Positions 53,101 through 61,788 of a DNA stretch of 64,000 bases are shown in pieces; positions within the stretch are counted from its first letter, which is position 1, and every line of letters begins with the position of its first letter. The DNA is from JAGQPD01 sp020426865 (GTDB lineage: Bacteria > Planctomycetota > Planctomycetia > Pirellulales > Pirellulaceae), in contig JAWKTN010000001.1 of assembly GCA_041399065.1 (NCBI GenBank), forward strand, positions 248,001-312,000. Reading direction: 5' to 3'. The translations under genes and the position numbers were made by a program. Under the pieces are notes generated by a model. It did not search any database. It saw nothing but the letters and a program-made list of their open reading frames with translations, and had not been told where the DNA came from.

Positions 53101-53467
53101 CAATGCCACTCAAACGCGTTATCGTCACGGACCGCTCGACCTGGGCTTCCTTCCAAACGTTAAGCATCCGATCCAGCGGAATCTCGACAAGGTGAGTTTC
53201 TACGACGAGAGTTATTGGGCACTGGTGGGGAATGCCAAGCAACTGACCGTCTTGGCCGAAGCTCGCGAGGAAGATGCTAACCGGCCTCAATTCTGGACAA
53301 TGCAACCGGGAAAGGGCCGTGTGTTTGTCTCCATTCCGGGACACTATTCCTGGACATTCGATGACCCAATCTATCGCATTATTCTTCTGCGTGGTATCGC
53401 GTGGACCGTCAGCGAACCGGTTGATCGCTTTAATGAACTGGTATGGCCCGGAGCGCGCGTGGAGTAA
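50036..53467 (+). CDS. PVC-type haem protein: propeller, CxxCH cytochrome c, ThuA
   Basis: 1143 residues as read. The N-terminal beta-propeller (about 25-460) is of the membrane-bound dehydrogenase/PVC type (LVPGFTVRELPVELNNINNIRY, YALGYDGDIWLLRDSD, VTDQEGATWLANGNPFDELL, IFGPASWRGDLIVTGES). The cytochrome c domain (about 735-885) has CSKCHSLE; methionine is present near SVSVMPDKLLESLSD as a possible axial ligand. The C-terminal ThuA-like domain (about 915-1130) reads RLLLVDGTKDHGPGEHDYP, YIHWAVEAG, PGKGRVFVSIPGHYSWTFDDP. It would act at the envelope in sugar oxidation or binding. The missing signal is addressed in the 49972 entry. The gene is monocistronic. Confidence 0.85.
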   Translation: MPSSAEPPPSFRPLPAPNPPATDPPAVQMLVPGFTVRELPVELNNINNIRYRSDGSMYALGYDGDIWLLRDSDDDGYEDHAHRFFENQGRLRGPIGMAVIPDDHPLLATEAAATAGQQTADRQTLANRRAPRGVIVASKGKVSAILDLDGDDIAEEERIIATGWQEIPQNVDAIGIAIDPDDNAIYFGLGTAAYNNAYLLDESGKSAFDLQSDRGTIQRIDANTLQRTTVCTGVRFSIGMQFDPEKQLFVTDQEGATWLANGNPFDELLHIVPGRHYGFPPRHPRHLPNVFDEPSTFDYAPQHQSTCGMVFDLPFRMGGPIFGPASWRGDLIVTGESRGKLYRTQLSRRTDGEYVAKNVLIGCLPMLTVDCCISPRGELIVACHSGGPDWGTGPTGKGSLFAVRYDLATAESRVPLPLATYCTGANEVRIEFDAPLDPTRLQQLTDRLTICYGTYVAAGDRFETIRPGYAVTEMQQSMPTKNLQVISTALSADRRTLIIATAAHNQVAQYALTIDGLAATTEPSPGPPVLPQHTALDLAYSLNGVEAEWTSLDGSTSGRFTLDTADLDVAIEFAENTTWRTELLRQLATPGELRLSTQLDLRGIFAPHIQPGKTLDYRPADDTFITERALVFAADHPFTVAMAGSPAVASKQQPGGTHQVHISVTVEQLSSPTPLSIRLATDHSLPHFNASWQAVLSSNATRIGPLPLRQWLLPWAPDSDTAESPSIAREPIELANASWGRGRQLFFDGRVGCSKCHSLEAIGQAMIGPDLANLKHRDYRSVLRDIQQPSFAINPDYIPYAIHLHDGRVINGVVRNEGDELLVGDRDGKITRVPTSQVDALKPTSVSVMPDKLLESLSDSQVNDLLAYLLRRPPSMPLESDQAAPPARSRKEVLAVLDGSTDDERDERADPSPLRPLRLLLVDGTKDHGPGEHDYPAWLAQWSELLAGAESVQIETAHEWPERLQIERADAIVFYQRGSWNADRAQAIDDHLARGRGLAYIHWAVEAGEQAPEFAQRIGLASNATQTRYRHGPLDLGFLPNVKHPIQRNLDKVSFYDESYWALVGNAKQLTVLAEAREEDANRPQFWTMQPGKGRVFVSIPGHYSWTFDDPIYRIILLRGIAWTVSEPVDRFNELVWPGARVE

Positions 53468-53554
53468 CGAGCGTGGAACGAGCTCGATGGGCGTACTAAG
53501 CGGCAGGCTCGATTCGGAGAATCAAGCTACGCGACGTGCCGACAACCAGGTGGG

Positions 53555-54295
53555 TCAGTTGTTCTTCAGCCGAATATCTTTGTATTCGGCCCACATTGGG
53601 TTTCCGGCGTGTAGCTGCAGAGCAAGGATCCCTTCGGACAACGACAGTTGTGGATCGCTATCCGTAAAATCCAGAATCAACCGACCATTGAGATAATGTC
53701 GGATATGGTTCCCTTGGGCAATAATGACGACATCATTCCAGTCGTCTAGTTTGAAGAGTTCGCGGAACTCCTCGGCGGTGACCAGCGACCCGCTGACATG
53801 TTTCTTCCCGTCTTTCCATTCGGCTTTCTCACCGACCAGACAGATACGGCCGCGACGGCCACCTTCGTCGTAAATGAAGCCGGATACGCTGGGCAGGTCC
53901 ACTTCGTTGCGAATCTCGTGCTGATAACCGCGCACGACCCATTTGTTGCGGACGTTGCCTTCGGTAATGTGCTTCGAACGATACTGAATCCCCGAGTTAT
54001 TACTGGCGTTGCAACGAAACGACAAGCGCAACTGAAAATCCTTCAGCATTCCGTCCTTCCAGATGATGAAGGTGTTGCCATTGGCTTTGTTTTCCGCGGT
54101 AGTTTCCCCGTGGATCACCCCGTCCTTGACAGACCAGAGTCGCGGATCGCCATCCCAGCCCGTGAGGTCTTTGCCATTGAATAACGATACCATTCCTTCT
54201 GGTTCGGCGGGAGCCGTTTGACTTTCCTGGCCACGGGCGGACAAAGCAAACGACATTAGCAGTAGCGTAGACGACAAAAGGAACATCATTCGCAT
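53555..54295 (-). CDS. Secreted DUF1080 (3-keto-glycoside hydrolase-like) protein 3
   Basis: 246 residues. The signal peptide is MRMMFLLSSTLLLMSFALSARG. The DUF1080 body: MVSLFNGKDLTGWDGDPRLW, VKDGVIHGETTAENKANGN, FQLRLSFRCNASNNSGIQYRS, QHEIRNEVDLP, YDEGGRRGRICLVG, LDDWNDVVIIAQGNHIRHYLNG and WAEYKDIRL. This is the longer DUF1080 version in which the NSGIQYRS and HEIRNE blocks are well kept. It converges with the cytochrome-ThuA gene and diverges from the AEC transporter. With two paralogues at 19350 and 24026 this makes three in 64 kb. Confidence 0.9.
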   Translation of the reverse strand: MRMMFLLSSTLLLMSFALSARGQESQTAPAEPEGMVSLFNGKDLTGWDGDPRLWSVKDGVIHGETTAENKANGNTFIIWKDGMLKDFQLRLSFRCNASNNSGIQYRSKHITEGNVRNKWVVRGYQHEIRNEVDLPSVSGFIYDEGGRRGRICLVGEKAEWKDGKKHVSGSLVTAEEFRELFKLDDWNDVVIIAQGNHIRHYLNGRLILDFTDSDPQLSLSEGILALQLHAGNPMWAEYKDIRLKNN

Positions 54296-54461
54296 TGCGG
54301 TTTCTCCTGCGATGGTGGATCGGCGATATTACCTAGCCAATTATGATACACGTCGGCCGCTGAGAAAATGGGGTATGTGACGAACGTCTCCCGCGTGATT
54401 GACGGCTTCTGGCCAGTTCACATTGCGTGGCGGCGTGTCGGGTGCTAGTCTCTCGGAACTT

Positions 54462-55439
54462 ATGGACGTACCTTGGCTTCACATTTTGAGCACCGTGGCC
54501 GGAGTTTTTCTCACAGCGGGCGCTGGGGCTATGTCCCGATGGCTCGGGTGGTTGACTCATGAAACCGACGACGGCCTTTTGCGGCTGACATTGCGGCTGC
54601 TGTTTCCGTGCATGATTTTCCACGCCGTCGCTGGCAACGCCGCCCTGCGCGAACCAGCGAATCTGCTTGTACCACCGTTGTTCGGTTTCTGTGCTTGTGC
54701 CGGCGGCATCGGATTGGCCGCTGCATGTGCACGATTGCCGGGCTCGTGGACGGGACTCCGTGATACCCGCCAACGTCGCACGTTCGCCTTGTCCGTCGGC
54801 TTGTTCAACTATGGGTTCATCCCGATCCCGCTCGTGAGCCTGCTATATCACGACACAATACCGACACTTGGTGTCTTGTTCGTTCATAATGTTGGCGTTG
54901 AGCTATCGATTTGGACCGTGGGGGTCTTGGCACTGACCGGTGGCGGCGCGCGTTCGTCTTGGCGGAATATCATCAATCCACCCGCGATCGCCATCCTTGT
55001 CGCGCTCGCTGGCAACGCGACCGACGCCACCCAGTGGATTCCGTCGGCCGTGCTGCAGGCCATTAAACTGATCGGCTCGGCTGCCATTCCAATGTCGCTG
55101 CTGCTGGTGGGAGCGACCATGATCGACCAGTGGCGTCAGGCCGATACGCCGCCGTCTCGAGGCGAAGTCATTAAGTCGGCGGGCTGGGCCGCCATCTTGC
55201 GATTGGCGCTGCTTCCTTCGGCATTTCTATCCGCCGCATATCTGTTACCGCTGTCCGTGGAATTGGATCGGGTGGTGGTCGTAGAAGCGGCAATGACCAG
55301 TGCTATTTTTCCCGTCGTCATGGCCCGGATCTATGACGGCGATTCGATCTTGGCCCTGCGAATTGCGATCGCCACTTCCCTGGTGGGAATCATTACAATT
55401 CCGTTATGGCTGAAGTTCGGCGCCTGGCTGCTGTTGTAA
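54462..55439 (+). CDS. AEC (auxin efflux carrier) family permease
   Basis: 325 residues from MDVPWLHILSTVAG; an upstream start at 54399 is less likely. About ten transmembrane helices. Landmarks of the AEC/BART family: LRLLFPCMIFHAVAGN, SVGLFNYGFIPIPLVSLLY (the crossover N.G motif), NVGVELSIWTVGV, NPPAIAILVALAG and AAIPMSLLLVGATM. AEC proteins transport organic anions such as malate or malonate. No neighbouring catabolic gene fixes a substrate. It is divergent from DUF1080-3. Confidence 0.88.
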   Translation: MDVPWLHILSTVAGVFLTAGAGAMSRWLGWLTHETDDGLLRLTLRLLFPCMIFHAVAGNAALREPANLLVPPLFGFCACAGGIGLAAACARLPGSWTGLRDTRQRRTFALSVGLFNYGFIPIPLVSLLYHDTIPTLGVLFVHNVGVELSIWTVGVLALTGGGARSSWRNIINPPAIAILVALAGNATDATQWIPSAVLQAIKLIGSAAIPMSLLLVGATMIDQWRQADTPPSRGEVIKSAGWAAILRLALLPSAFLSAAYLLPLSVELDRVVVVEAAMTSAIFPVVMARIYDGDSILALRIAIATSLVGIITIPLWLKFGAWLLL

Positions 55440-55633
55440 TACGCTGCAATCTGGCGGAAGACCGGCGAAATCACGGCCGTCTTGCGTAGGAATGCACCGG
55501 CCCCCCCACGATGGGAGGCCAGCGCATTTCCATTGAACTATCGGTTATATCATTTATGATGGCAAGGTGTCGGTTCCCTTCGTCAGTTCGCTAGGTTGTA
55601 CCGGCACTCAAGGGGAGACCGGAGCACGAGAAG

Positions 55634-58600
55634 ATGAGGCGGACAGGCACGGGATCGAGGCGTTCACGTCGTCTCTGTGGTGAGAACCTGGAAGAACGAC
55701 GCGTACTGGCGACGACTCCTATTATTAATGAATTTGTTGCGTCGAATTCGAATGGATTGCAGGACGGCGACGGCAACTACTCGGATTGGATTGAAATCTA
55801 CAACCCATTGTCGACATCGTTTGATTTGACGGGATGGGGGCTATCGGACGACGCGGCAGAGCCGCTGAAATGGACCTTTCCCAGCACGACGGTCCAACCC
55901 AACTCCTATTTAGTTGTCATTGCCTCGGGTCAAACCTCCAGCAATTATGTCGACAGCTCGGGATACCGTCACACGAATTTCCGGCTGGGAGCGGACGGAG
56001 AACCCTTGATCTTGTCCGATTCCGCGGGGCAGTTCATGGATGGCTTTACGCCATCCTATCCGCCGCAGTCCGCTAACGTATCTTACGGCTTGGGGGACGG
56101 TGGGATAGCGAGTTACTTCACGCATCCCACGCCCGGCACCGCCAACGACGTGTCCTCGGCATTCGAGGCAGCTGTGCAGATCTCGGAGATCATGTATCAT
56201 GCGCCGAGCGAAAGCGCACTGGACGAATTCATTGAACTGTGGAATCCCACAACCGCCGCCGTCGATCTCAACGGGTGGCGGCTATCAGGAGGCATCGACT
56301 TTACATTTCCTGCCGTCACGATTCCCGCCGGTGGCTACTATGTTGTCGCTGCGGACATGACCGCCTTTGCGTCACTTCATTCCTCGGTCACCAACGTCGT
56401 AGGCAATTGGAATGGAGTCCTCTCCAACGGCGGCGAGACGATTCGGCTGACCGATAACCTTGGTCGTCCGATGGACGTGGTCACCTACAGCGACGAGGGG
56501 CAGTGGTCGGACCGCACGGTGGGAGAATTGGACTTGGGCCACCGTGGCTGGAGTTGGTCCGACGCCCATGATGGTGGCGGCAGTTCGTTGGAATTGATTA
56601 CTGCCAGTCTGTCGAACCAATACGGTCAGAACTGGGCGGCCAGCACCGTGGTCGGTGGCACTCCCGGCAGCCCGAACTCCGTGGCTGACGAAGACAACAA
56701 CGTGGCACCTTTAATTCTCAACGTGGCACACACTCCGGTTATCCCAAGTACCAACGACAGTGTCATTGTCACCGCGCGTCTGCTGGACGAACAGGCCACC
56801 GGCGTTTCCGCCACCTTGTATTGGAAACTGGATGCGGCAGGCAGTTTCAGTTCCCTCGCCATGAACGACAGTGGCCTCGCGGGGGATGCGGTGGCTGGCG
56901 ATGGCGTTTTCTCGGCAACCATCCCGCCTCAATCGGATCGGGCGATCGTTGAATTCTACGTGCAGTCCACTGATGCCGATGCAAACTCGCGCAGCTACCC
57001 TACCGCTACGCAGCCGAGCGGCTTGCAGCAGACCAATCTGCTCTATCAAGTCGACAACTCCTTCGACCCCAATACCGTCATTGGCCCGGACGACATGCCG
57101 CAGTACCGGTTGATCATGAAGGCGGTCGAACGCACGGAACTGGCGCAGATCGCGTCAAGCAGCGCCACCCGACGAAGCCATGCGTTGATGAACGGCACGT
57201 TTATTTCACTAACGGCTGCCGGCTTGGAATACCGCTACACCGTTGGGATCCGCAATCGCGGATTTGGCAGCGCTTCGCGGTTACCGCAGAGCTACCATGT
57301 TGACATGCCGAGTGATACACCATGGGCAGACGTGAACGGATTCAATCTCAACACACAGTATACGCAGTCGCAAATCGCCGGGCTCAAGTTGTTTCAGGCC
57401 GCCGGTTTGATTGCCGAAGACGCACAACCGGTCCAGGTGCGTGTTAACGGCCTGAATCTATCCAATGCGGGAACACCGTCCTACGGCGTGTACGTGCAAC
57501 TGGAATCGCCCGACAGCCTGTTTGCAGCCAACCACTTCCCCGGCAACGACAACGGCAACCTCTATCGCGTTATCCGGGACGCCAATAGTAATGCCAACGG
57601 AGACCTGCGTTACCTGGGCCCCAATCCCGATTCGTATCGTCCCTACTACGATAAAAAGACCAACGTCAGTGAAGATGATTTCTCGGATATCATCCAACTG
57701 ACAAACGTCCTGAACAATGCACCGGACGAAGACTACTATCAGTTGGTCACTCAGTTGGTTGATATCGACAACTGGCTCGGATACTTCGCCACCATTGCCT
57801 TGCTCGGCAACGAAGAAACCATGTTGGGAATCGGCGTCGGGGATGACTACATCCTCTATCGTGGCAACAACGACCCAAGGTTTCGACTGATTCCTCACGA
57901 TATGGATACGGTGCTCGGCGAGGGAGACACCGCCGGCAGTCCGACTCGCAGCATCTACCGAGCGACGAGTATTCCGACGATCGAACGGTTTTTGACGCAT
58001 CCACAAATCATGCCGGCGTACCACGCCAAGCTGCAGGAACTGCTTGATGGTGCCTTTTCGAAACCCGCTTTCGATGCGTTGCTGGACGGCGAGCTCACAA
58101 GCTTCGCACCAGCGGCGCGCATTAGCAGCATGAAGGCCTTCATGGACGCTCGACGCACGTATGTTTCGGGCATTATTAGTCAGCCGTTGTCTGTCACCGC
58201 ATCGTTGCCGATCGCCGCCGGGTTCCCTCACAGCACGCAAAACCGTGTCGCACTTTCGGGTACGGCGCCGCGGATCGGAACGACGTCCGTACTGGTCGAT
58301 GGCTATGAGGCAACGCTGGATGTCGAAAACGGGACGTGGTCGTTTGGCCAATCCGAGGGTGGGCAGCCGGTCACATTCATTTCGCGGGGCGCCGTATGGC
58401 AGTATCTCGATGCCGGGCAGGTTCCGTCAACGGCCGCCGGCAACGATTGGCGGATCAATGATCCCGGTTGGACCCAGTCCGGACAGGCCAAACTAGGCTA
58501 CGGCGACGGCGACGAGGTGACGACGATCACATATATTGACACAAACCAGTCAGCACCAGGCACGCAAAAGAACATTACGACGTATTTTCGCCGCACATTC

Positions 58601-61078
58601 AATGTCGCGGACGCGTCGGCCGTTACCTCACTCAACCTTGGTATCCTCCGCGATGACGGTGCGGTGATCTATATCAACGGCGTCCATGAATTGCGTTCGA
58701 ACATGCCAACCGGCACAATCACCTCGACGACATTGGCGTCGGCCACCGTCGGCGGCACCGACGAAACGCGATTCTTTGACCTGAACGTAGACCCCGCCTG
58801 GCTCGTCGATGGTGAGAACGTCATCGCCGTCGAATTGCATCAGGTGGCCAACGACAGTTCAGACCTCGGCTTCGATTTGCAACTGACAGGAACCGTTGGC
58901 ACCGCGAATTCGCAAGGTGGCGTGCCTCTCGTTCCAGGCATCAACCGCGTTGAGGTTGCGGCCTATCGTGGCCCGCACGGAACCGGTGAAGCGTTGGGAT
59001 CGACACACATTGATATTTGGTACGACGGCGGTAGCACGACAAATGTCTCCGGAACAATCAACGGCAACACGACATGGACGGCCGCAGGCGGGCCGTATGT
59101 CGTGACCGGCGATATCACGGTCGCTGCGAACGCAACCCTTACAATCGAGGCCGGCACCACGGTATTCTATAACGCCGGGACCGGATTGACCGTCCACGGC
59201 CGCTTGCTCGCACTTGGCAGCGAAGGTTCGGAAATCTACATGGCGGGCAACCCAGCCAATGGCGTATCGCAATGGGACGGGATGACGATCAGCGATACGG
59301 CTGAAGACACTCAACTGCAATATGTCCTCCTGCACGGCGGCGACGGACTCGGCCAAGCCCTGCTCGTTGACAACGCTACCGCTACGCTCGACCACGTCGA
59401 GTGGCTGGGAATTGACGAACAAGTATTGGATCTGGCACATCCTAAGTTGATCGTGCGTAATAGTATTATCCCGTCGATCGGTGGCAATGAAACCGCTCAT
59501 TTGTTTGGGTTAGATCAAGACGAATTCCTGATCTTCGAAAACAACGTGTTTGGCTTCAACAACAGTGGCGACGACATGATCGACCTGGGTCACGAGACCC
59601 TAACGCCAGGCACAATCATATTCCGGGGCAACACACTCTTGGGTGGTCGCGACGATGGCATCGACACCGATGGGTTCCCCGTATTGATCGAAAACAACTA
59701 CTTCACGAATTTCCATTACAACTCATCTCGCAGCACTACATCCAATGCTATTTCCACCGGTCACGTAACCGTGAGCGGCCAGACCCTCTCCAGCGATCTG
59801 ACGATTCGTGGCAACGTGTTTGTCGGCAACGACCATGGGCTGCTGCTCAAGGATTTTTCCTATGCCGTCGTCACGAACAATACATTCATCGATTCTACGA
59901 TTGGGGCGGTCCATTTTGCCGAACCCAATGGCTCGGCCGTGATCGGCCCTGGACGCGGCGGTATCTTTGATGGCAACATCTTCTGGAATAACGTGGTTAC
60001 CTTCGAGCAACCAGAGCTCGCCGCGGAAATCACGCTCGAACATTCGATTGTTACACCGGAACTATTGAGCTACAGCAATACAAACATCGGCGCCGATCCA
60101 ATGTTCGTGGACCTTGCGGCGGGGGACTATCGATTGCAGCGAGAGTCGCCGGCCGTTGGCACCGGCCCCGGTGGTTCGGATATGGGCGCCCTGCAGATCA
60201 ATCGCTACACACCTGCGTCATCGGCCAACTTGCGCATCAGTGAAATCCATTACAATCCACTGCCGGGCGATTTCGATGCCGGCGAAGTTGCAGCGGATGG
60301 CGACATGTTTGAATTCCTCGAATTGATCAACGTGGGCGACGAACCAATCGATACGACCGATGTCGCGATCGTCGACGGGGTACAGTTCGTCTTCCCGTGG
60401 CAAACGACATTGCAGCCAGGCGAGCGAGCGTTGTTGGTAAGTGATCCTGGGGTCTTCCGGTCTCGCTACGGCAATGGTCCCGAGATCACCGGTGTCTACT
60501 CGGGCAACCTGGCCAACAGCGGCGAAACACTCCGGATCGTTGACGCGGCCGGTAGCCCGATCGCAGTCGTCTCCTACGACGACGTCAGTCCGTGGCCAAC
60601 GGCACCGGACGGAAGCGGTCCGTCGCTGGTCATTGTTGATTTGGACGCAGCGGCCAGCAACCCGACGAACTGGACGGCGAGCCTCCAGATCGGCGGTTCT
60701 CCGGGTGCCGATAATGTGCCACCGGTCGATCCTGACTTTAATGCCGATGGCAACGTAAACGCCGCTGACTTAACGATCTGGCAGAACGGTTTGGGGACAC
60801 TTACCAACGCGGCACATGCCCAAGGCGACGCCGATGGCGATCGCGACGTAGACGGCATAGACTTCCTGGCCTGGCAACGAGCATTCACCGGCGCGACGAC
60901 CACCGCGTTGGCTGAATCGGTATCGCTATCGGCGGCCACGAGCGAATCGGCGACGCCGTCGTCGCGCGACACCCACGTTCGCCGGACCGTGGACGAAATA
61001 TTTGCGGACCCCAGCGCTACCGAGGAATTCGTCCTTACCCGCCCTCATTTGCGTCTGCGATCCGCAACGGTTACCTAA
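55634..61078 (+). CDS. Giant CotH/lamin-tail/beta-helix/dockerin surface protein
   Basis: 1814 residues. The N-terminus is basic, then LCGENLEERRVLA, the planctomycete leader. Lamin-tail domains occur at about 24-150 (INEFVASNSNG) and about 185-310 (ISEIMYHAPSES). A CotH kinase-like domain spans about 490-855: YRYTVGIRNRGFGSASR, VRVNGLNLSNAGTPSYGVYV, YDKKTNVSEDD, FRLIPHDMDTVLGEGD near 755. A beta-sandwich region covers about 900-1120. A right-handed beta-helix of NosD/parallel type runs about 1136-1520 (GNVFVGNDHGLLLKDFSY). A third lamin-tail domain follows at about 1530-1695 (ISEIHYNPLPG), then dockerin repeats at about 1700-1752 (DFNADGNVNAADLTIWQNGLG, DADGDRDVDGIDFLAWQRAF). Probably exported and surface-attached. 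Function unknown beyond kinase-like homology. Confidence 0.9.
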   Translation: MRRTGTGSRRSRRLCGENLEERRVLATTPIINEFVASNSNGLQDGDGNYSDWIEIYNPLSTSFDLTGWGLSDDAAEPLKWTFPSTTVQPNSYLVVIASGQTSSNYVDSSGYRHTNFRLGADGEPLILSDSAGQFMDGFTPSYPPQSANVSYGLGDGGIASYFTHPTPGTANDVSSAFEAAVQISEIMYHAPSESALDEFIELWNPTTAAVDLNGWRLSGGIDFTFPAVTIPAGGYYVVAADMTAFASLHSSVTNVVGNWNGVLSNGGETIRLTDNLGRPMDVVTYSDEGQWSDRTVGELDLGHRGWSWSDAHDGGGSSLELITASLSNQYGQNWAASTVVGGTPGSPNSVADEDNNVAPLILNVAHTPVIPSTNDSVIVTARLLDEQATGVSATLYWKLDAAGSFSSLAMNDSGLAGDAVAGDGVFSATIPPQSDRAIVEFYVQSTDADANSRSYPTATQPSGLQQTNLLYQVDNSFDPNTVIGPDDMPQYRLIMKAVERTELAQIASSSATRRSHALMNGTFISLTAAGLEYRYTVGIRNRGFGSASRLPQSYHVDMPSDTPWADVNGFNLNTQYTQSQIAGLKLFQAAGLIAEDAQPVQVRVNGLNLSNAGTPSYGVYVQLESPDSLFAANHFPGNDNGNLYRVIRDANSNANGDLRYLGPNPDSYRPYYDKKTNVSEDDFSDIIQLTNVLNNAPDEDYYQLVTQLVDIDNWLGYFATIALLGNEETMLGIGVGDDYILYRGNNDPRFRLIPHDMDTVLGEGDTAGSPTRSIYRATSIPTIERFLTHPQIMPAYHAKLQELLDGAFSKPAFDALLDGELTSFAPAARISSMKAFMDARRTYVSGIISQPLSVTASLPIAAGFPHSTQNRVALSGTAPRIGTTSVLVDGYEATLDVENGTWSFGQSEGGQPVTFISRGAVWQYLDAGQVPSTAAGNDWRINDPGWTQSGQAKLGYGDGDEVTTITYIDTNQSAPGTQKNITTYFRRTFNVADASAVTSLNLGILRDDGAVIYINGVHELRSNMPTGTITSTTLASATVGGTDETRFFDLNVDPAWLVDGENVIAVELHQVANDSSDLGFDLQLTGTVGTANSQGGVPLVPGINRVEVAAYRGPHGTGEALGSTHIDIWYDGGSTTNVSGTINGNTTWTAAGGPYVVTGDITVAANATLTIEAGTTVFYNAGTGLTVHGRLLALGSEGSEIYMAGNPANGVSQWDGMTISDTAEDTQLQYVLLHGGDGLGQALLVDNATATLDHVEWLGIDEQVLDLAHPKLIVRNSIIPSIGGNETAHLFGLDQDEFLIFENNVFGFNNSGDDMIDLGHETLTPGTIIFRGNTLLGGRDDGIDTDGFPVLIENNYFTNFHYNSSRSTTSNAISTGHVTVSGQTLSSDLTIRGNVFVGNDHGLLLKDFSYAVVTNNTFIDSTIGAVHFAEPNGSAVIGPGRGGIFDGNIFWNNVVTFEQPELAAEITLEHSIVTPELLSYSNTNIGADPMFVDLAAGDYRLQRESPAVGTGPGGSDMGALQINRYTPASSANLRISEIHYNPLPGDFDAGEVAADGDMFEFLELINVGDEPIDTTDVAIVDGVQFVFPWQTTLQPGERALLVSDPGVFRSRYGNGPEITGVYSGNLANSGETLRIVDAAGSPIAVVSYDDVSPWPTAPDGSGPSLVIVDLDAAASNPTNWTASLQIGGSPGADNVPPVDPDFNADGNVNAADLTIWQNGLGTLTNAAHAQGDADGDRDVDGIDFLAWQRAFTGATTTALAESVSLSAATSESATPSSRDTHVRRTVDEIFADPSATEEFVLTRPHLRLRSATVT

Positions 61079-61099
61079 TACCTTGTGGTTCGAGGTATT
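61077..61099. terminator. Hairpin at the end of the CotH gene
   Basis: AATACCT and AGGTATT with a 9-base loop, overlapping the TAA stop. A second, weaker copy (AATACT...AGGTATT) lies at 61127-61149. No T tail is present on the plus strand; a run of seven As lies between (61110-61117). Confidence 0.45.
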
Positions 61100-61140
61100 G
61101 ATAACCTTCCAAAAAAACACCCTCCTAATACTGTATGGTT

Positions 61141-61404
61141 CTAGGTATTCCCCCGTCGTCTTGTCACCTGCCGCAATAACGAACAGCACGTCGCACCGAT
61201 CGCCACCAGCGCGAGGCACGGGATTTCGGGAACGGCGATCGCAAAGACGAGTCCACGCGTCGTCCCAAAATTGTCTTTCCAAACCGTATAATCGGCCGCG
61301 TCGACGGTTCCGTTGGCGCTGTAGTCGCCCGTCAACGGAGCCGAAAGTGTAAAACGAAATGGCTCGATTAGTCCATCGCTCCCTATCGCGCCGTCGGCTA
61401 CAAG
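61141..61404 (-). pseudogene. C-terminal remnant of a dockerin/PEP-CTERM-type protein
   Basis: An open minus-strand stretch with no start codon of its own family. It reads GSDGLIEPFRFTLSAPLT, then GDYSANGTVDAADYTVWKDN (a dockerin-like EF-hand), then a degraded sorting tail (VPEIPCLALVAIGATCC) ending RRRGN. Planctomycete secreted proteins end this way with VPEP instead of VPEI. A stop (TGA at 61405-61407) cuts it off from anything upstream. I regard it as a decayed gene end. Confidence 0.65.
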
Positions 61405-61676
61405 TCACTCTCGATCGAATCCCTGCCGTGTGAAAGTAATTCCTCATGGCTGTCATCGCCTTTTAATGCGGGATCCAGAAAACCGACGACTTGCTCATTC
61501 ATTCGTGGCCACAGTTCCGCGGGCGGCACGGAGAGGCGCGAGCCAGACTCCAGACCGGGCCGTCGACCATCTAGCCCGATGAGAATGCCGCGTGGAAGAT
61601 CATTGACCACCGGCACACCTGTCGAACAACAGCGACTGCCGATGAGCGGAGAGTTTCGGCGAGTTGCAACATGCAT
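61398..61676 (-). CDS. Hypothetical short protein, doubtful
   Basis: A 92-residue open frame (GVPVVNDLPRGILIGLDGRR, SVPPAELWPRMNEQVVGFLD). It has no recognised domain and no clear Shine-Dalgarno. It might be an unrecognised small gene or the remains of a longer one adjoining the PEP-CTERM remnant. Listed only because its composition is protein-like. Confidence 0.25.
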   Translation of the reverse strand: MHVATRRNSPLIGSRCCSTGVPVVNDLPRGILIGLDGRRPGLESGSRLSVPPAELWPRMNEQVVGFLDPALKGDDSHEELLSHGRDSIESDL

Positions 61677-61760
61677 GCGTCGCGTTTCCTGCGCAACTCC
61701 TTACGAATCGCTACTTTGCCCAGTGTGAAATCGGTCACGGATTCGAGTGGTCATGCTGTC

Positions 61761-61780
61761 GACGGCTGGGACAGCCGTCG
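61761..61780. repeat. ACGGCTGGGACAGCCGT palindrome
   Basis: GACGGCTGGGACAGCCGTCG; the same core occurs at 47615-47632 and, diverged, at 47149-47167. The stem ACGGCT/AGCCGT has a GGGAC-type loop. Here it follows the stop of the HEAT-repeat gene (minus strand). Confidence 0.8.
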
Positions 61781-61788
61781 GACTTTGA

